The notes: generated from the sequence alone by a model not told the origin. A stretch of 64,000 bases of DNA from Bacillota bacterium (GCA_023441965.1 JAEZNB010000012.1:186001-250000), one strand, 5' to 3'. Positions 7,551-17,185 are shown, numbered from the stretch's first letter. Numbers and translations are program-made.

Positions 7551-9902
7551 TCAATATGTTGAAGTCGGAGGAAGGTTAAATACTTTCTTAGCTACCTTTT
7601 CAGAGGCATGCCCATCCTCTAAGGAGCAAAACCTCTCATAAAAGACCTCATACCTGCTCTGATACTCTTCGGTGATCTGATCGATTCCCTTGATTGCCTC
7701 CACTACCTCTTCATTGGTGAAGAGCAGGGGCCCGGGAACCTCCTTCTCAATATCCATATAGAAGCCCCGGAGCATATCCCGGTATTTGTCCAGATCATAG
7801 GTATAGAATAATATCGGTCTTTTCAGGTTCGCATAATCGAAGAATACGGAGGAATAATCGGTGATCAGCAGATCCGAGATCAGATACAGCTCTGAGATAT
7901 CATCGTATTTGCTTACATTGACCGCAAACTCCTCAAGACCTGTAACATCAAGGGAATCGGCAATAAAATAGTGGGTTCTCAATAAGACCACATAATCCGG
8001 TCCCAGCTCCTTCTTGAGGAGCCTCAGGTCCAGCTTCAATGCAAATTTATACTCTCCTCTGCCATAATATTCATCATCTCTCCAGGTCGGAGCATAGAGG
8101 ATCGTCTTCTTCCCCTCGGGAATACGAAGCTTCTTCTTGATTGCCGCAGCCAGCTGATCCCTGTTCTCACTGTGGAGAATATCATTACGGGGATAACCGA
8201 ATTCCAGAAACTCCTTGTCATAGCGGAAGGCACTCCGGAAGGCCTCCGTAGAGAAGCGGTTGGCCGAAACCAGGTAATCCCATACTCTGGACTGCTTGTA
8301 GAACTGTTCCTTATAGAGGGGGGATGCACCCATTACCTCCTCCTGGTCAAAAACCAGCTTCTTTAAGGGGGTTCCGTGCCAGGTCTGCAAAAATACATTT
8401 CCCTCTCTCTTCTTCACCCACTCCGGCTGCCTGACATTGAACACATTATACTTGCAACGGGCCAGGCAATAGGCATACCGGATGCTGAAGCGCTTTATCC
8501 GGGTGTGCTCGTAGGGAATCCTCGTCCTCTTGTTTACCACCCAGAAGAAACGATATTTTCCGGGATAATTCTTAGATAAGTATTCATAGATATACTTCGG
8601 ACTGTCGGAATAGCTCTTACCAAAGAAGCTCTCGCATAACACCCAGTTCTCCTTTAGGGGCTGCTTGAGGAAGTATCTGTGATATAAGTAGTAGGAGAAT
8701 ACTCTCCGGTTCTTTCTGATTTTCTTCAGCTTCTTGATACCCAGGTGAAGATTTACTTGGAGGGTAGCCTTCTTTACATTGCCCTGAAGCAAGGCCTTAA
8801 CTACCTTCCTGCGGTATTTTCTAAGCTGCCGGATCCGGTCCGGATTCACCTGCTTCATACAGTCACGGATGACAGCAAAGCGCTCCTTCCTCCAGATATC
8901 TCTCTCACTCCTGCGAAGTCTGGGCGCATAGGTTCCGGTAAAATAGCTGATCAGCTTATTCTCAACGAAGCGCCGAAGAGCCGACTCAGGAGCAGTGATT
9001 TCCATCGCTTCCCGATAGGCCTCCACATATTCCTCGAAACGGTCTTCTGACTTAATCTGTGCCAGGGCAGGGTAATGAATCGGATCGTTATGCTTGCGTT
9101 TTACGTAGACTGCTTCCAAGGTACTGGAGCAGGCTTCCGCATGGGTCAACACCTGAACCATAAAACCAAAGTCGGAGAAGAAGGTATACTTCTCGCTAAA
9201 ACGAATGTTATGATCAAACAGAAAGCTTCGCCGGAACAGGATACCCACGACAGAAACGTTCTTAAAGCCCTTACGGGATACAAAGAGGGTATACATGGCA
9301 TCTGCTACCTTCAGTAAGTCTCCTTCTTCCTTCGTAGCAGCTGTTTCTTCCAATACCTCTCGTATGTTATGTATCTTTCGCTCTCTACGGGTGAGCTTTT
9401 CTGCTTCTGCCTCTCCCTCTGCTTCCTGCTCCTCCGAAATTTCCTGCTGATTCCTTTCTTCCAGGGAGGACAGGTAGACCTTACGGCTGAACCAGGTGGA
9501 GTCCTTTCTGCCATAGGAAAAGTCCGCCAACTCCTCCTGAGCTTCCTTCAAGAGAAGGGGTAATGTCCCGCTATGAATATAATCATCGCTGTCAAGGAAA
9601 TAGACATACTCTCCGTTCGCGGCATCCAGACCGGCATTTCTCGCAGCAGCTACTCCACTGTAGCCCGCCAGGAGATCATTTCCTGCCTCACCGATCCGGG
9701 CCGGTCTCTTCTCCTCCTCCAGCTCAAGAATCCGTAGGTTAATATCCCGGTAAGCCTCCGTTAACGGCGTGATATCCTCAGTAACATGGTCCAGAACAAG
9801 TATAGTCTCATAGGCACTTAAGCCCTGATCCCTGATGCTATCCAGACAATCCTCCAGAAAATGTATTCCCTTATGGAATGGTACAATAATACTTAGCTTC
9901 AC
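7551..9902 (-). CDS. GT2 glycosyltransferase fused to TagF-like CDP-glycerol glycerophosphotransferase
   Basis: A 783-residue two-domain protein. Residues 1 to about 280 form a family 2 glycosyltransferase (SIIVPFHKG at the start, AARNAGLDAANGEYVYFLDSDDYI with the Asp-rich metal motif near 90-110). From about 430 to the end is a CDP-glycerol:polyglycerophosphate glycerophosphotransferase domain: FLQTWHGTPLKKL, ILYAPTWRDD, LLRTHYF and LLITDYSSVFFDYA are the family's conserved blocks. A basic linker joins them. It probably builds a teichoic-acid-like or glycerophosphate-decorated surface polymer at the inner membrane face. It begins 17 bases after the acyltransferase gene, so the two form an operon. 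Confidence 0.88.
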   Translation of the reverse strand: MKLSIIVPFHKGIHFLEDCLDSIRDQGLSAYETILVLDHVTEDITPLTEAYRDINLRILELEEEKRPARIGEAGNDLLAGYSGVAAARNAGLDAANGEYVYFLDSDDYIHSGTLPLLLKEAQEELADFSYGRKDSTWFSRKVYLSSLEERNQQEISEEQEAEGEAEAEKLTRRERKIHNIREVLEETAATKEEGDLLKVADAMYTLFVSRKGFKNVSVVGILFRRSFLFDHNIRFSEKYTFFSDFGFMVQVLTHAEACSSTLEAVYVKRKHNDPIHYPALAQIKSEDRFEEYVEAYREAMEITAPESALRRFVENKLISYFTGTYAPRLRRSERDIWRKERFAVIRDCMKQVNPDRIRQLRKYRRKVVKALLQGNVKKATLQVNLHLGIKKLKKIRKNRRVFSYYLYHRYFLKQPLKENWVLCESFFGKSYSDSPKYIYEYLSKNYPGKYRFFWVVNKRTRIPYEHTRIKRFSIRYAYCLARCKYNVFNVRQPEWVKKREGNVFLQTWHGTPLKKLVFDQEEVMGASPLYKEQFYKQSRVWDYLVSANRFSTEAFRSAFRYDKEFLEFGYPRNDILHSENRDQLAAAIKKKLRIPEGKKTILYAPTWRDDEYYGRGEYKFALKLDLRLLKKELGPDYVVLLRTHYFIADSLDVTGLEEFAVNVSKYDDISELYLISDLLITDYSSVFFDYANLKRPILFYTYDLDKYRDMLRGFYMDIEKEVPGPLLFTNEEVVEAIKGIDQITEEYQSRYEVFYERFCSLEDGHASEKVAKKVFNLPPTSTY

Positions 9903-9919
9903 GATGGCACCAACCTTTC

Positions 9920-10984
9920 CTAATTCTCATCGGTATTCTTCTTTATAACGATTGCTGTAAGCTTGTCCATAATTGTGTCATAACCCCTCTTCACAAGAGG
10001 AAGTGAATAGAGGTAGGTAATCAGTGCCGTCATAAAGATGGAATATATGAGGTACAGATAGGGCTTATCCTTCAAGATCTCCAGCTTCTCTAAAAGCGGT
10101 ATCGTAAACAGATGTAACACATAGATGGTTAACGTGCTGCTGCCAAGCCGGGACAGGAAGCATTTCTTACTGCCCGTAAGGTTCATCAGAGCCGCAATCA
10201 TGGCGAGCGCGACCACATAGACCAAGAGGCGGCACAGCATGTACTTCAGTTCCTTATCCTGGGGGAAGTACTTCCGTAAGAACAGGACCTCCTGGGAAAA
10301 GAGCTTCTCCTTGACAACAACGTAGGAAAGAACTGCAGTACCCGCAATCACAGCAACGGATAACAGCTTCGGCAGTCTCTTTACCCGCTCTACATGCTCT
10401 CTCTTGCAGTAATAACCCAAGAGGAAGAAGGGCAATAAGCATACGATCCTGCCCAGGGCCATATACTCTGAAAACTCCTTGCTGAAGCCGCTTAATAAGC
10501 CGATCAGAAAGCTAAGGGGCAGTATGTAGCGGATTCTTACCAGGTCCTTTAAGAAGAACTTCCAGATAAATAAGGCAAATAGGTACCAGAGCCCCCAAAG
10601 TGGCCGGAAGAAGCGGAAGCCAAAGTAGGGCTGCTGAATAATAAACATTTTATAGATGTAATTGACTACATTTAAGATCAGGTAAGGAAGCAGAATTGTC
10701 GCAAAAGCGTTGTCTCTGATCTTATCCAGGTTCTTGGAGAAGTAACCGGAGATGAAGACCATCGCCGGCATATGAAAGAAATACACAAAAAAATAGATCA
10801 TTTTCATAGATCCATAAGTATTAATCAATGAGGTCAGGAGATGTCCCCAAACCACCAGTATAATCAATATGGCTTTCATATTATCAAAAAGGTAATCCCT
10901 TGCGGTTCCCGGTGGCAGGTCCGACTTCATCCTTTGTGCACCGGATGCCCCCTTGCGCTTTATGTCTCCTGACGACTCTGTCAT
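9920..10984 (-). CDS. Membrane acyltransferase (acyltransferase family 3, fucose 4-O-acetylase-like)
   Basis: A 354-residue polytopic protein with about ten hydrophobic segments. After a polar N-terminal tail, DYLFDNMKAILIILVVWGHLL matches the start of acyltransferase-3 proteins of the fucose 4-O-acetylase group, and FVYFFHMPAMVFISGYF carries the second conserved block. Such enzymes O-acetylate cell-surface polysaccharides. It is first in a two-gene operon with the GT2-TagF fusion, which supports a role in decorating the same polymer. The ATG at 10984 has AAGGAG about eleven bases upstream; Met19 is an alternative start. Confidence 0.85.
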   Translation of the reverse strand: MTESSGDIKRKGASGAQRMKSDLPPGTARDYLFDNMKAILIILVVWGHLLTSLINTYGSMKMIYFFVYFFHMPAMVFISGYFSKNLDKIRDNAFATILLPYLILNVVNYIYKMFIIQQPYFGFRFFRPLWGLWYLFALFIWKFFLKDLVRIRYILPLSFLIGLLSGFSKEFSEYMALGRIVCLLPFFLLGYYCKREHVERVKRLPKLLSVAVIAGTAVLSYVVVKEKLFSQEVLFLRKYFPQDKELKYMLCRLLVYVVALAMIAALMNLTGSKKCFLSRLGSSTLTIYVLHLFTIPLLEKLEILKDKPYLYLIYSIFMTALITYLYSLPLVKRGYDTIMDKLTAIVIKKNTDEN

Positions 10985-11058
10985 ATGCTTCCCGACTCCT
11001 TATTTTGTGTATTATTACAATCCTTGTATGTACTTTCAGATTCTGCTATATCATATTG

Positions 11059-11087
11059 ATTTTAGCAAAGAAAAACCTAACGTGCAA
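11059..11087 (-). promoter_or_regulatory. Promoter of the acyltransferase/TagF-like operon
   Basis: Minus strand: -35 TTGCAC (11087-11082), 17-base spacer, -10 TAAAAT (11064-11059), about 75 bases upstream of the start at 10984. Read by eye from sigma-A consensus. Confidence 0.65.
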
Positions 11088-11101
11088 TAATAATATTTGT
11101 G

Positions 11102-11130
11102 TTGCTTTTCCCTGTCTTTTGCGATAGAAT
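11102..11130 (+). promoter_or_regulatory. Promoter of the anion permease gene
   Basis: Plus strand: -35 TTGCTT (11102-11107), 17-base spacer, -10 TAGAAT (11125-11130), 37 bases before the start at 11168. It is back-to-back with the acyltransferase promoter. Confidence 0.6.
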
Positions 11131-11167
11131 TTCCTAGAAATCCAGCCTACACCTAAGGAGCATAGTC

Positions 11168-12352
11168 ATGAACGAACGAATGAGACTAATAATGAACACC
11201 TTGATGCTGAAAATCAAATCCGAAGCCGTATTATGTATCGCAGGAGCAGCTGCGGTCATCTCCATGTTCTTCGTACCCCCCTCTGCAGACTACCTCTCCT
11301 ATCTGGACCTAAGAGTTCTGGCTCTTCTCTTCTGTCTGATGGCAGTGGTCGCAGGTGCAGGTGAAATCGGTCTCTTCCTTAAGCTTTCCGAAAAGCTGCT
11401 GAAACGGTGCCGGAACACCCGCTCCTTAAGTATCATTCTGGTTATGCTTTGCTTTTTCAGCTCCATGTGGATTACCAACGATGTGGCCCTGATCACCTTC
11501 GTACCCTTTGCCATCCTGCTTCTTACCATGGCAGGTCAGTGCAGACATCTGATTCATATCATCGTACTGCAGACGGTCGCTGCCAATCTTGGCAGCATGC
11601 TGACACCTGTGGGAAATCCGCAGAACCTCTATCTCTATACCTATTACAAGACAGCCCTCTGGGACTTTCTGCTGACCATGCTTCCGGTAACTCTGCTCTC
11701 CCTGGGACTGCTGCTGGCTGCTGTGATCCTGGTAATCAAGAAAGAACCCCTGAACATCAATCTTCCGGCGGCAGGAGCCTCCGGCATGGAAATTAAGCTA
11801 CAGACCGCAGAGACATCTCCGGTTAAGATAAAGAAGACCTCTCTGGCCGGACTTTTCTACGGATGCCTCTTTCTGCTCTGCCTGCTTAGTGTCTTAAGAA
11901 TCATTGATTACCGAATCACCTTCCTCCTGGTTCTTCTGGCGCTTTTGGCCTTTGACCGCAGGATCCTGAAAAAGGTGGATTATCCCCTGCTCCTGACCTT
12001 TGTCTGCTTCTTCCTCTTTGTAGGCAATGTCGGTAACATCCCTGCTGCCAGAGCTTTTCTGGCAGGCTTATTGAAGGGAAGGGAGCTTCCGGTCTCCGTC
12101 CTGGTCAGTCAGGTCATCAGCAATGTCCCTGCCGCTGTCCTCCTATCTTCCTTCACGGACAATGGCAAAGCCCTCCTCCTCGGCACGAACCTGGGCGGAC
12201 TGGGAACCCTGGTAGCTTCCCTGGCAAGCCTGATCTCCTACAAGTTCTACAGCCGTTCGGAGGGCGCGAGACCCTTACGTTACCTGGGGGTATTTACGGT
12301 CTATAACCTGCTCTTCCTGCTGCTCTTGTCTGCCTTTATGTATATATTCTGA
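11168..12352 (+). CDS. ArsB/CitMHS-like anion permease
   Basis: A 394-residue integral membrane protein of the ion-transporter superfamily (ArsB, NhaD, CitMHS, SLC13). Two conserved elements place it there: WITNDVALITFVPFA in the first half and ANLGSMLTPVGNPQNLYLY, which matches the hairpin-loop GNPxN motif. A second half with SNVPAAVLLSSF and GTNLGGLGTLVASLASLISY mirrors the first, as expected for inverted repeats. The substrate could be an organic anion or an oxyanion; no ars genes are adjacent. AAGGAG lies seven bases before the ATG. Confidence 0.82.
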   Translation: MNERMRLIMNTLMLKIKSEAVLCIAGAAAVISMFFVPPSADYLSYLDLRVLALLFCLMAVVAGAGEIGLFLKLSEKLLKRCRNTRSLSIILVMLCFFSSMWITNDVALITFVPFAILLLTMAGQCRHLIHIIVLQTVAANLGSMLTPVGNPQNLYLYTYYKTALWDFLLTMLPVTLLSLGLLLAAVILVIKKEPLNINLPAAGASGMEIKLQTAETSPVKIKKTSLAGLFYGCLFLLCLLSVLRIIDYRITFLLVLLALLAFDRRILKKVDYPLLLTFVCFFLFVGNVGNIPAARAFLAGLLKGRELPVSVLVSQVISNVPAAVLLSSFTDNGKALLLGTNLGGLGTLVASLASLISYKFYSRSEGARPLRYLGVFTVYNLLFLLLLSAFMYIF

Positions 12353-12412
12353 CCGGACTTCTGCTGCTTACCGCTTCAGACACACAATTTACAAATATTA
12401 ATTTATATCAAA

Positions 12413-12455
12413 ATAAGAGCTTATCCTAAGGATTATCTTCAGGGTAAGCTCTTAT
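12413..12455. terminator. Bidirectional terminator
   Basis: Stem ATAAGAGCTTAtCCT with AGGgTAAGCTCTTAT, flanked by A- and T-rich sequence. It separates the plus-strand permease from the minus-strand GH94 gene. Confidence 0.7.
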
Positions 12456-12524
12456 CATATCTGGTTATCTATTTATATCATTACCATAGGATGCTTTCCG
12501 TCAGAAGCAAATCCCTGCGCTGCC

Positions 12525-14930
12525 CTACATCACCAAGAGGATGTCATTAGTATCCTTCATCAGCTCTTCCGGCAGGTAGTTCCTCTCCAGTTTGACTCCG
12601 TTCACATAGAATTCCTTAAAGCCGCTCTCTGCACCGGATTCATTTACTACCTTAATCAGGAGCTTCTTGCCGCGGAAGGTCTTCTCGATCTTAAATTCCT
12701 TCCAGTCAGCGGGTATGCTGGGCGCGATCAGCAGACCATTCAGGTCCGGTCTCATTCCCAGGATACCTTCTACACAGCCGACCATCACAGTGGAGGCAGT
12801 ACCGGTCAGCCAGTGCACATTGGCTCTTCCTTCATAAGGAGACTCTACGCTTTCCACAAACTGACCGTGAGCATAAGGCTCCAATACTCGGATCTCTGCC
12901 CGGTCATTCATCGCAGCGGGGCTGGTCTCGGTAAAGTACTCAAAGGCACGGTTACCATGACCCATTAAGGCTTCCGCAAGTATGATCCAGCCTTGGGTCT
13001 GGGAGAAGATACTGCCGTTCTCCTTTGTGGATGGATTGAAGAGTATCGCAAGGGCTCCGTTAAAGGCATGGTCCACATAGGAGGGTGCCATTACTCTGCA
13101 GCCGTATTTGGTATTCAGCTCACGATGTACGCTTTCCAGAGCCTTCTCAGCCTGCTCCTTGGTGGCAAGGCCGCTGATAACAGCCCAGGATTGAGGATTC
13201 AGCCACATGCTGGCTTCGGGATCCTTCCTGGAGCCGATAACCTGACCATCCTCCTTGAAGCCTCTGATAAAACGGTCCTCCTCCCAGCAGTTCTGATTGA
13301 TGGTTTCCTTAAGCTCTGTCTGTACCTGATCCAAATAGCTTAAATACCCGGTATCCTTCTTGTCCTCTGCAATATTACGGATGACTGACATCGCATAGTA
13401 GAGCTGTAAAGCCACAAAGGTGGATTCCCCCTTCTTGCCCAGCCTTAAGCAGTCGTTCCAGTCCGCATGGAGTCCGGCAGGCATTCCATGGACACTTCTT
13501 CTTTCCATGGAGAAATTGATGGCTCTCTTTAAATGGTCATAGACAGTACCCTCATCCTTGTTGGCATAAGGGATCACCTCATCCAGGAAGTCCTTATCTC
13601 CGGTTTCCGCCATGTATTTGTATACGGTCGGGAAAAGCCATAAAGCATCATCTGCCCGATAAGCCGGATGTCCGGTTGCCTGCACATAGGAGACATCCTC
13701 CGGTGTATCCTCATGACCTGCATTATGGTCAAACTTTACTAAGGGCAGTCCGCCGCCGTGATCCACCTGCGCAGACAGCATGAAACGAATCTTTTCCTTG
13801 GCCATGGCAGGATCCAGATGGATGATGCCCTGGATATCCTGAACCGTATCCCGGTAGCCGTAGCCGTTACGCAGGCCCGCATAGATTAAGGAAGCAGCTC
13901 TGGACCAGATAAAGGTAATGAAGCACTGGTAAGCATTCCAGGTGTTCAGCATCACATTAAAGGGCTCACTGGGGGTCTGCACCTGGAAATGACTCAGCTT
14001 GCCATGCCAGTAATTGATCAGCTCATCCATTTCTCTCTCAACAACAGCAAGATCGGCATAGTGCTTCAGAAGCTCTGCCGATTCCTTGTCAGTCTTCTGT
14101 CCCAATAAAAATACGAATTCCCTGCTCTCACCCGGCTGCAGGGTCATCTTGGTATGAAGGGCTCCGCAGGCATTCTGGTTGTAATTGAGGACATTATCGC
14201 AATTACCCCGCTCAACTGCAATCGGATTACCGAAGCTTCTGTAGCTGCCGATAAAGGCAGCCTTACTGCCGTTATAGGAAGCCACCTCTGCTCCTGTCAG
14301 TCCGAAGAAACGCTCCTTGTGGTTGGTCCCGTCCGCCTGTCTTCCTTCGTTTTCATTGATGGTCTGAAGGATTTTATTCCCCAGGAAATAGGTCTTTGTG
14401 ATAAAGAGCGTATATTGGAGATTCACCTGGTCATTCTCATAAAAGCTTTCGTTGGTAAACTCTACGAAACCGAAGGCTGAGATATTTCTTACCCGGTCAC
14501 CGGTGTTCTTTACCGTAACCTTCCAAACCTCATGGGTCTTATCTAGGGGTACATAATACAGGACCTCAGAGGAGATATCCTTATACTGGGCCTTCAGCTT
14601 CGTATAAGCGGTTCCATGATGGCAGGCACTCTGATAATAGTCCTTCCCCTCCCCGAGAGGCTTTCCGACCGGCTGCCAGGAAGCAGACCAGTAATCCTTC
14701 TTATCATCATCTCTCAGATAAACATACCGGCCCGGTTTGTCCTCCTGATTGAAGATATAACGGGTGATTCTGCCGTTCGCTCCGCTCTTGACGAAGCTGT
14801 AGCCGCCGGCATTGTTCGAGATGATGGCTCCATACTCCGGCGAGCCCAGATAATTCGCCCAGGGTGCCGGGGTATCCGGTCTCGTAATCACATACTCCTT
14901 GTTCTTCTCATCGAAATAACCGTAATTCAT
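12525..14930 (-). CDS. GH94 beta-glycoside phosphorylase (cellobiose/chitobiose phosphorylase type)
   Basis: An 801-residue cytoplasmic family GH94 enzyme, which splits a beta-linked disaccharide with phosphate to a sugar 1-phosphate and a free sugar. The family start (MNYGYFDEKNKEYVITRPDTP), the N-terminal beta-sandwich (to about 280), the (alpha/alpha)6 barrel and the catalytic-Asp motif HADWNDCLRL (488-497) are seen, as are the late EPYAHGQF and WLTGTAS blocks. The length equals that of cellobiose and N,N'-diacetylchitobiose phosphorylases, far shorter than cellodextrin phosphorylase. By memory the N-terminus (GRYVYLRDDD, SWQPVGKPL) looks nearer the chitobiose type, so the disaccharide is uncertain. 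It follows the GH8 gene by 66 bases, implying an operon. Confidence 0.88.
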   Translation of the reverse strand: MNYGYFDEKNKEYVITRPDTPAPWANYLGSPEYGAIISNNAGGYSFVKSGANGRITRYIFNQEDKPGRYVYLRDDDKKDYWSASWQPVGKPLGEGKDYYQSACHHGTAYTKLKAQYKDISSEVLYYVPLDKTHEVWKVTVKNTGDRVRNISAFGFVEFTNESFYENDQVNLQYTLFITKTYFLGNKILQTINENEGRQADGTNHKERFFGLTGAEVASYNGSKAAFIGSYRSFGNPIAVERGNCDNVLNYNQNACGALHTKMTLQPGESREFVFLLGQKTDKESAELLKHYADLAVVEREMDELINYWHGKLSHFQVQTPSEPFNVMLNTWNAYQCFITFIWSRAASLIYAGLRNGYGYRDTVQDIQGIIHLDPAMAKEKIRFMLSAQVDHGGGLPLVKFDHNAGHEDTPEDVSYVQATGHPAYRADDALWLFPTVYKYMAETGDKDFLDEVIPYANKDEGTVYDHLKRAINFSMERRSVHGMPAGLHADWNDCLRLGKKGESTFVALQLYYAMSVIRNIAEDKKDTGYLSYLDQVQTELKETINQNCWEEDRFIRGFKEDGQVIGSRKDPEASMWLNPQSWAVISGLATKEQAEKALESVHRELNTKYGCRVMAPSYVDHAFNGALAILFNPSTKENGSIFSQTQGWIILAEALMGHGNRAFEYFTETSPAAMNDRAEIRVLEPYAHGQFVESVESPYEGRANVHWLTGTASTVMVGCVEGILGMRPDLNGLLIAPSIPADWKEFKIEKTFRGKKLLIKVVNESGAESGFKEFYVNGVKLERNYLPEELMKDTNDILLVM

Positions 14931-14998
14931 ATAACCTCTCCTTTTATTATAGGCTGAACCCTATGCTCCCCAAACCATGGGTCCGTACCTTATTTTAC

Positions 14999-16132
14999 TT
15001 ATTTCCAGATCCTATAGTTACCGCTTAAGACCATGAGGGAAAAGAGGTAGAGGCAGTTATCATAATATCTCCGATCTCCTTTTCTGAGCGGTGTATTCCA
15101 GAACAGGTCCACACACTCCCTGTTGTGGGCTGTATCACTTGCTGCCAGAGATGCCATGGCATTTGTCGCGATGATAGCTACGGGATGCAGAGCCTTCTCT
15201 TCAATGATGGTGCCGTCAAGCTCATAGACCATATCGTTCCTGCCCTTCACCGTATCACAGAAAAACCTCTGAATCTTATCCGCATTTTCTCTCTCCCACT
15301 CATCGGCAGCAAACCAGGCATAATCAAGACCAAGATTAGCGGGCACCCGGTAGGAATCACTGTAATATCTCTCCCTGTGATCATGCATAAAGGGGCTTCC
15401 GTCATAGTGAGCATATTCAGGCGCCAGGCCGGTGACCGGATGACAGGCCTTCTTCAGATATTCTCTGCTGGCTTTCGTGGCTTCCTTCCAGAACTCCCTA
15501 TCCTCTTCATTGGCCCAGAGCGCAAACAGCTCATAAAAGTGAGGCAAATGATAGGAGGGATCTGTAAAATCACAGTTTGGTATGAATTTGATCAGCTTAT
15601 TGCTGGGCTCCCACATAGGAAAGCCGGGAGCTCCATTCTCTCCCTTATGCACACATTCATGCAGGATTGCCCGGGCTTCCTTGGAATACTCATAGATTCC
15701 TTCCCCGTCACCCCAGCGGTTCGAGGCAAAGAATAAGGCCAGGGCGAAATACTCCTCCCCATCCGGTGCGGGTCCATAGGAATTCTTTTTTCCGTTGGTC
15801 TGTACGGACCAGGCAAAATACCCTCTGTTATCACCCTTCTCCATCCACATAAAGGTCTTAGCAAATTTCCACAGCTTGTCAAATTCCTTCTTCCAGTTGT
15901 GCTGTACACACATCATCATGCCATAGGACATGCCCTCAGTTCTGGCGTCATGATTACCGGTATCCTCAAAATAGGCCATATCTTCGCCCATCTCATGATA
16001 AAACCGTTCCTCCTCAGGTCCATAGAAGATGGTCTGATAAGCATCCTCCAGCCTCTGTTCGATCTCCTGCTCTGAGTACCCATATTCCTTGAATAGGTTC
16101 CGATACTCTCCTGTATAATACGCGCCCTTCAT
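14999..16132 (-). CDS. GH8 reducing-end xylose-releasing exo-oligoxylanase (Rex)
   Basis: A 377-residue GH8 enzyme without a signal peptide, so it should act in the cytoplasm on imported xylo-oligosaccharides, removing xylose from the reducing end. It closely resembles the Bacillus halodurans Rex enzyme along its length: EYRNLFKEYGYSE, ARTEGMSYGMMM with the general acid Glu66, GYFAWS, PAPDGEEYFALALFFASNRWGDG, SDPSYHLPHFYELF-like FTDPSYHLPHFYEL, YYSDSYRV with the base Asp259, and FWNTPLRKGDRRYYDNCLYLF at the end. GGAAGGAG lies upstream of the ATG. It heads an operon with the GH94 phosphorylase. Confidence 0.93.
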   Translation of the reverse strand: MKGAYYTGEYRNLFKEYGYSEQEIEQRLEDAYQTIFYGPEEERFYHEMGEDMAYFEDTGNHDARTEGMSYGMMMCVQHNWKKEFDKLWKFAKTFMWMEKGDNRGYFAWSVQTNGKKNSYGPAPDGEEYFALALFFASNRWGDGEGIYEYSKEARAILHECVHKGENGAPGFPMWEPSNKLIKFIPNCDFTDPSYHLPHFYELFALWANEEDREFWKEATKASREYLKKACHPVTGLAPEYAHYDGSPFMHDHRERYYSDSYRVPANLGLDYAWFAADEWERENADKIQRFFCDTVKGRNDMVYELDGTIIEEKALHPVAIIATNAMASLAASDTAHNRECVDLFWNTPLRKGDRRYYDNCLYLFSLMVLSGNYRIWK

Positions 16133-16177
16133 TATTCTTCTCCTTCCGCAGCTTTCATTCTGATCCTTGACCCTTTC

Positions 16178-16206
16178 ATTTTAGTATGATAGGAAAGTCC
16201 TTACAA
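16178..16206 (-). promoter_or_regulatory. Promoter of the GH8-GH94 operon
   Basis: Minus strand: -35 TTGTAA (16206-16201), 17-base spacer, -10 TAAAAT (16183-16178), 46 bases before the GH8 start. It lies downstream of hslO, so the glycosidase pair has its own promoter. Confidence 0.6.
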
Positions 16207-16237
16207 TGTTCTTCCTTATATACTTTTTGTAATATCT

Positions 16238-17137
16238 TTATCCTTCTTTTTGCTCCTGTCCTGCCTTCTTTACCAGAAAGCCCTTTAAGTCCTCCACAGT
16301 AAAATGATACTGCCTGTTGCAGAAATGGCAGTTCACCTCGATGGGTTCATTGTCCTCGATCATTTCCATGATGTCCTTCTGCCCAATGGAAATCACTGCT
16401 TGCTCCACCCGCTCCTTGCTACAGTTGCAGGTAAAGGAAGCAGGAAGCCGTTCCAGATACTCCACCCCCAGATCCCCAAGGATATGGTCCAGAATCATCT
16501 CAGGAGTCATCTCCCGGTCCAATAAGCCTGTGATGCTCTCCAGCTCTCCTATCCTTTGTTCCAGCTTTGATATCACCTCATCCTCGGCAAAGGGCATCAG
16601 CTGTAGGATAAAGCCTCCTGCCCTTCTCACAGTATTGTCCCTGTTCATCAGTACTCCAAGGGCAACACTGGAGGGTATCTGTTCACTGGCCGCATAATAG
16701 TAGGTCAGATCCTCCGCGATCTCTCCTGAGACCAGGTTGATCTGTCCCACATAGGGCTCCTTCAGCCCCATATCCCTGATTACGGTCAGCATACCGGCAC
16801 CGATGGCTCCTCCCACATCTAATTTACCCTTGGCATTGGCAGGCAACAGTACCTCCGGATGATAAGGGTACCCCTTCACATGTCCCTTGGAATCTGCCGT
16901 TACCGTAAGTCCTCCGATCGGTCCGCTTCCCTTGATCTGCAGGGTCAGAAGATCCTCTTCCCCCTTCATCATACTGCCCATCATGACCCCTGCGGTCAGT
17001 AGTCTTCCCAGGGCTGCCGTTGCAACCGGACTTGTTCCGTGAAGCTGCCTTGCATGCTCCACCAGCTCCCTTGTTGTTGCCGCAAATGCTCTGATTTGGT
17101 TATCCGCAGCACTTGCTCTTATCATATAATCTGTCAT
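16238..17137 (-). CDS. hslO: Redox-regulated chaperone Hsp33
   Basis: A 299-residue holdase chaperone switched on by oxidation. The N-terminal domain (MIRASAADNQIRAFAATT, then HGTSPVATAALGRLLTA) and the C-terminal zinc-binding redox switch are complete: FTCNCSKERV supplies CxC and NCHFCN supplies CxxC, about 30 residues apart, as in the family. Length is normal. Its upstream leader carries the four-copy hairpin repeat at 17186-17314. Confidence 0.96.
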   Translation of the reverse strand: MTDYMIRASAADNQIRAFAATTRELVEHARQLHGTSPVATAALGRLLTAGVMMGSMMKGEEDLLTLQIKGSGPIGGLTVTADSKGHVKGYPYHPEVLLPANAKGKLDVGGAIGAGMLTVIRDMGLKEPYVGQINLVSGEIAEDLTYYYAASEQIPSSVALGVLMNRDNTVRRAGGFILQLMPFAEDEVISKLEQRIGELESITGLLDREMTPEMILDHILGDLGVEYLERLPASFTCNCSKERVEQAVISIGQKDIMEMIEDNEPIEVNCHFCNRQYHFTVEDLKGFLVKKAGQEQKEG

Positions 17138-17185
17138 AATTACTCCTTTATCACCGTGTTTGATCGCCCGGGGCCTATCTCTCCT

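Noticed and set aside
8036..8329. Minus-strand alternative-frame ORF within the TagF-like gene
   Set aside because: It lies wholly inside a well-supported coding sequence, with no ribosome site; a coding shadow.
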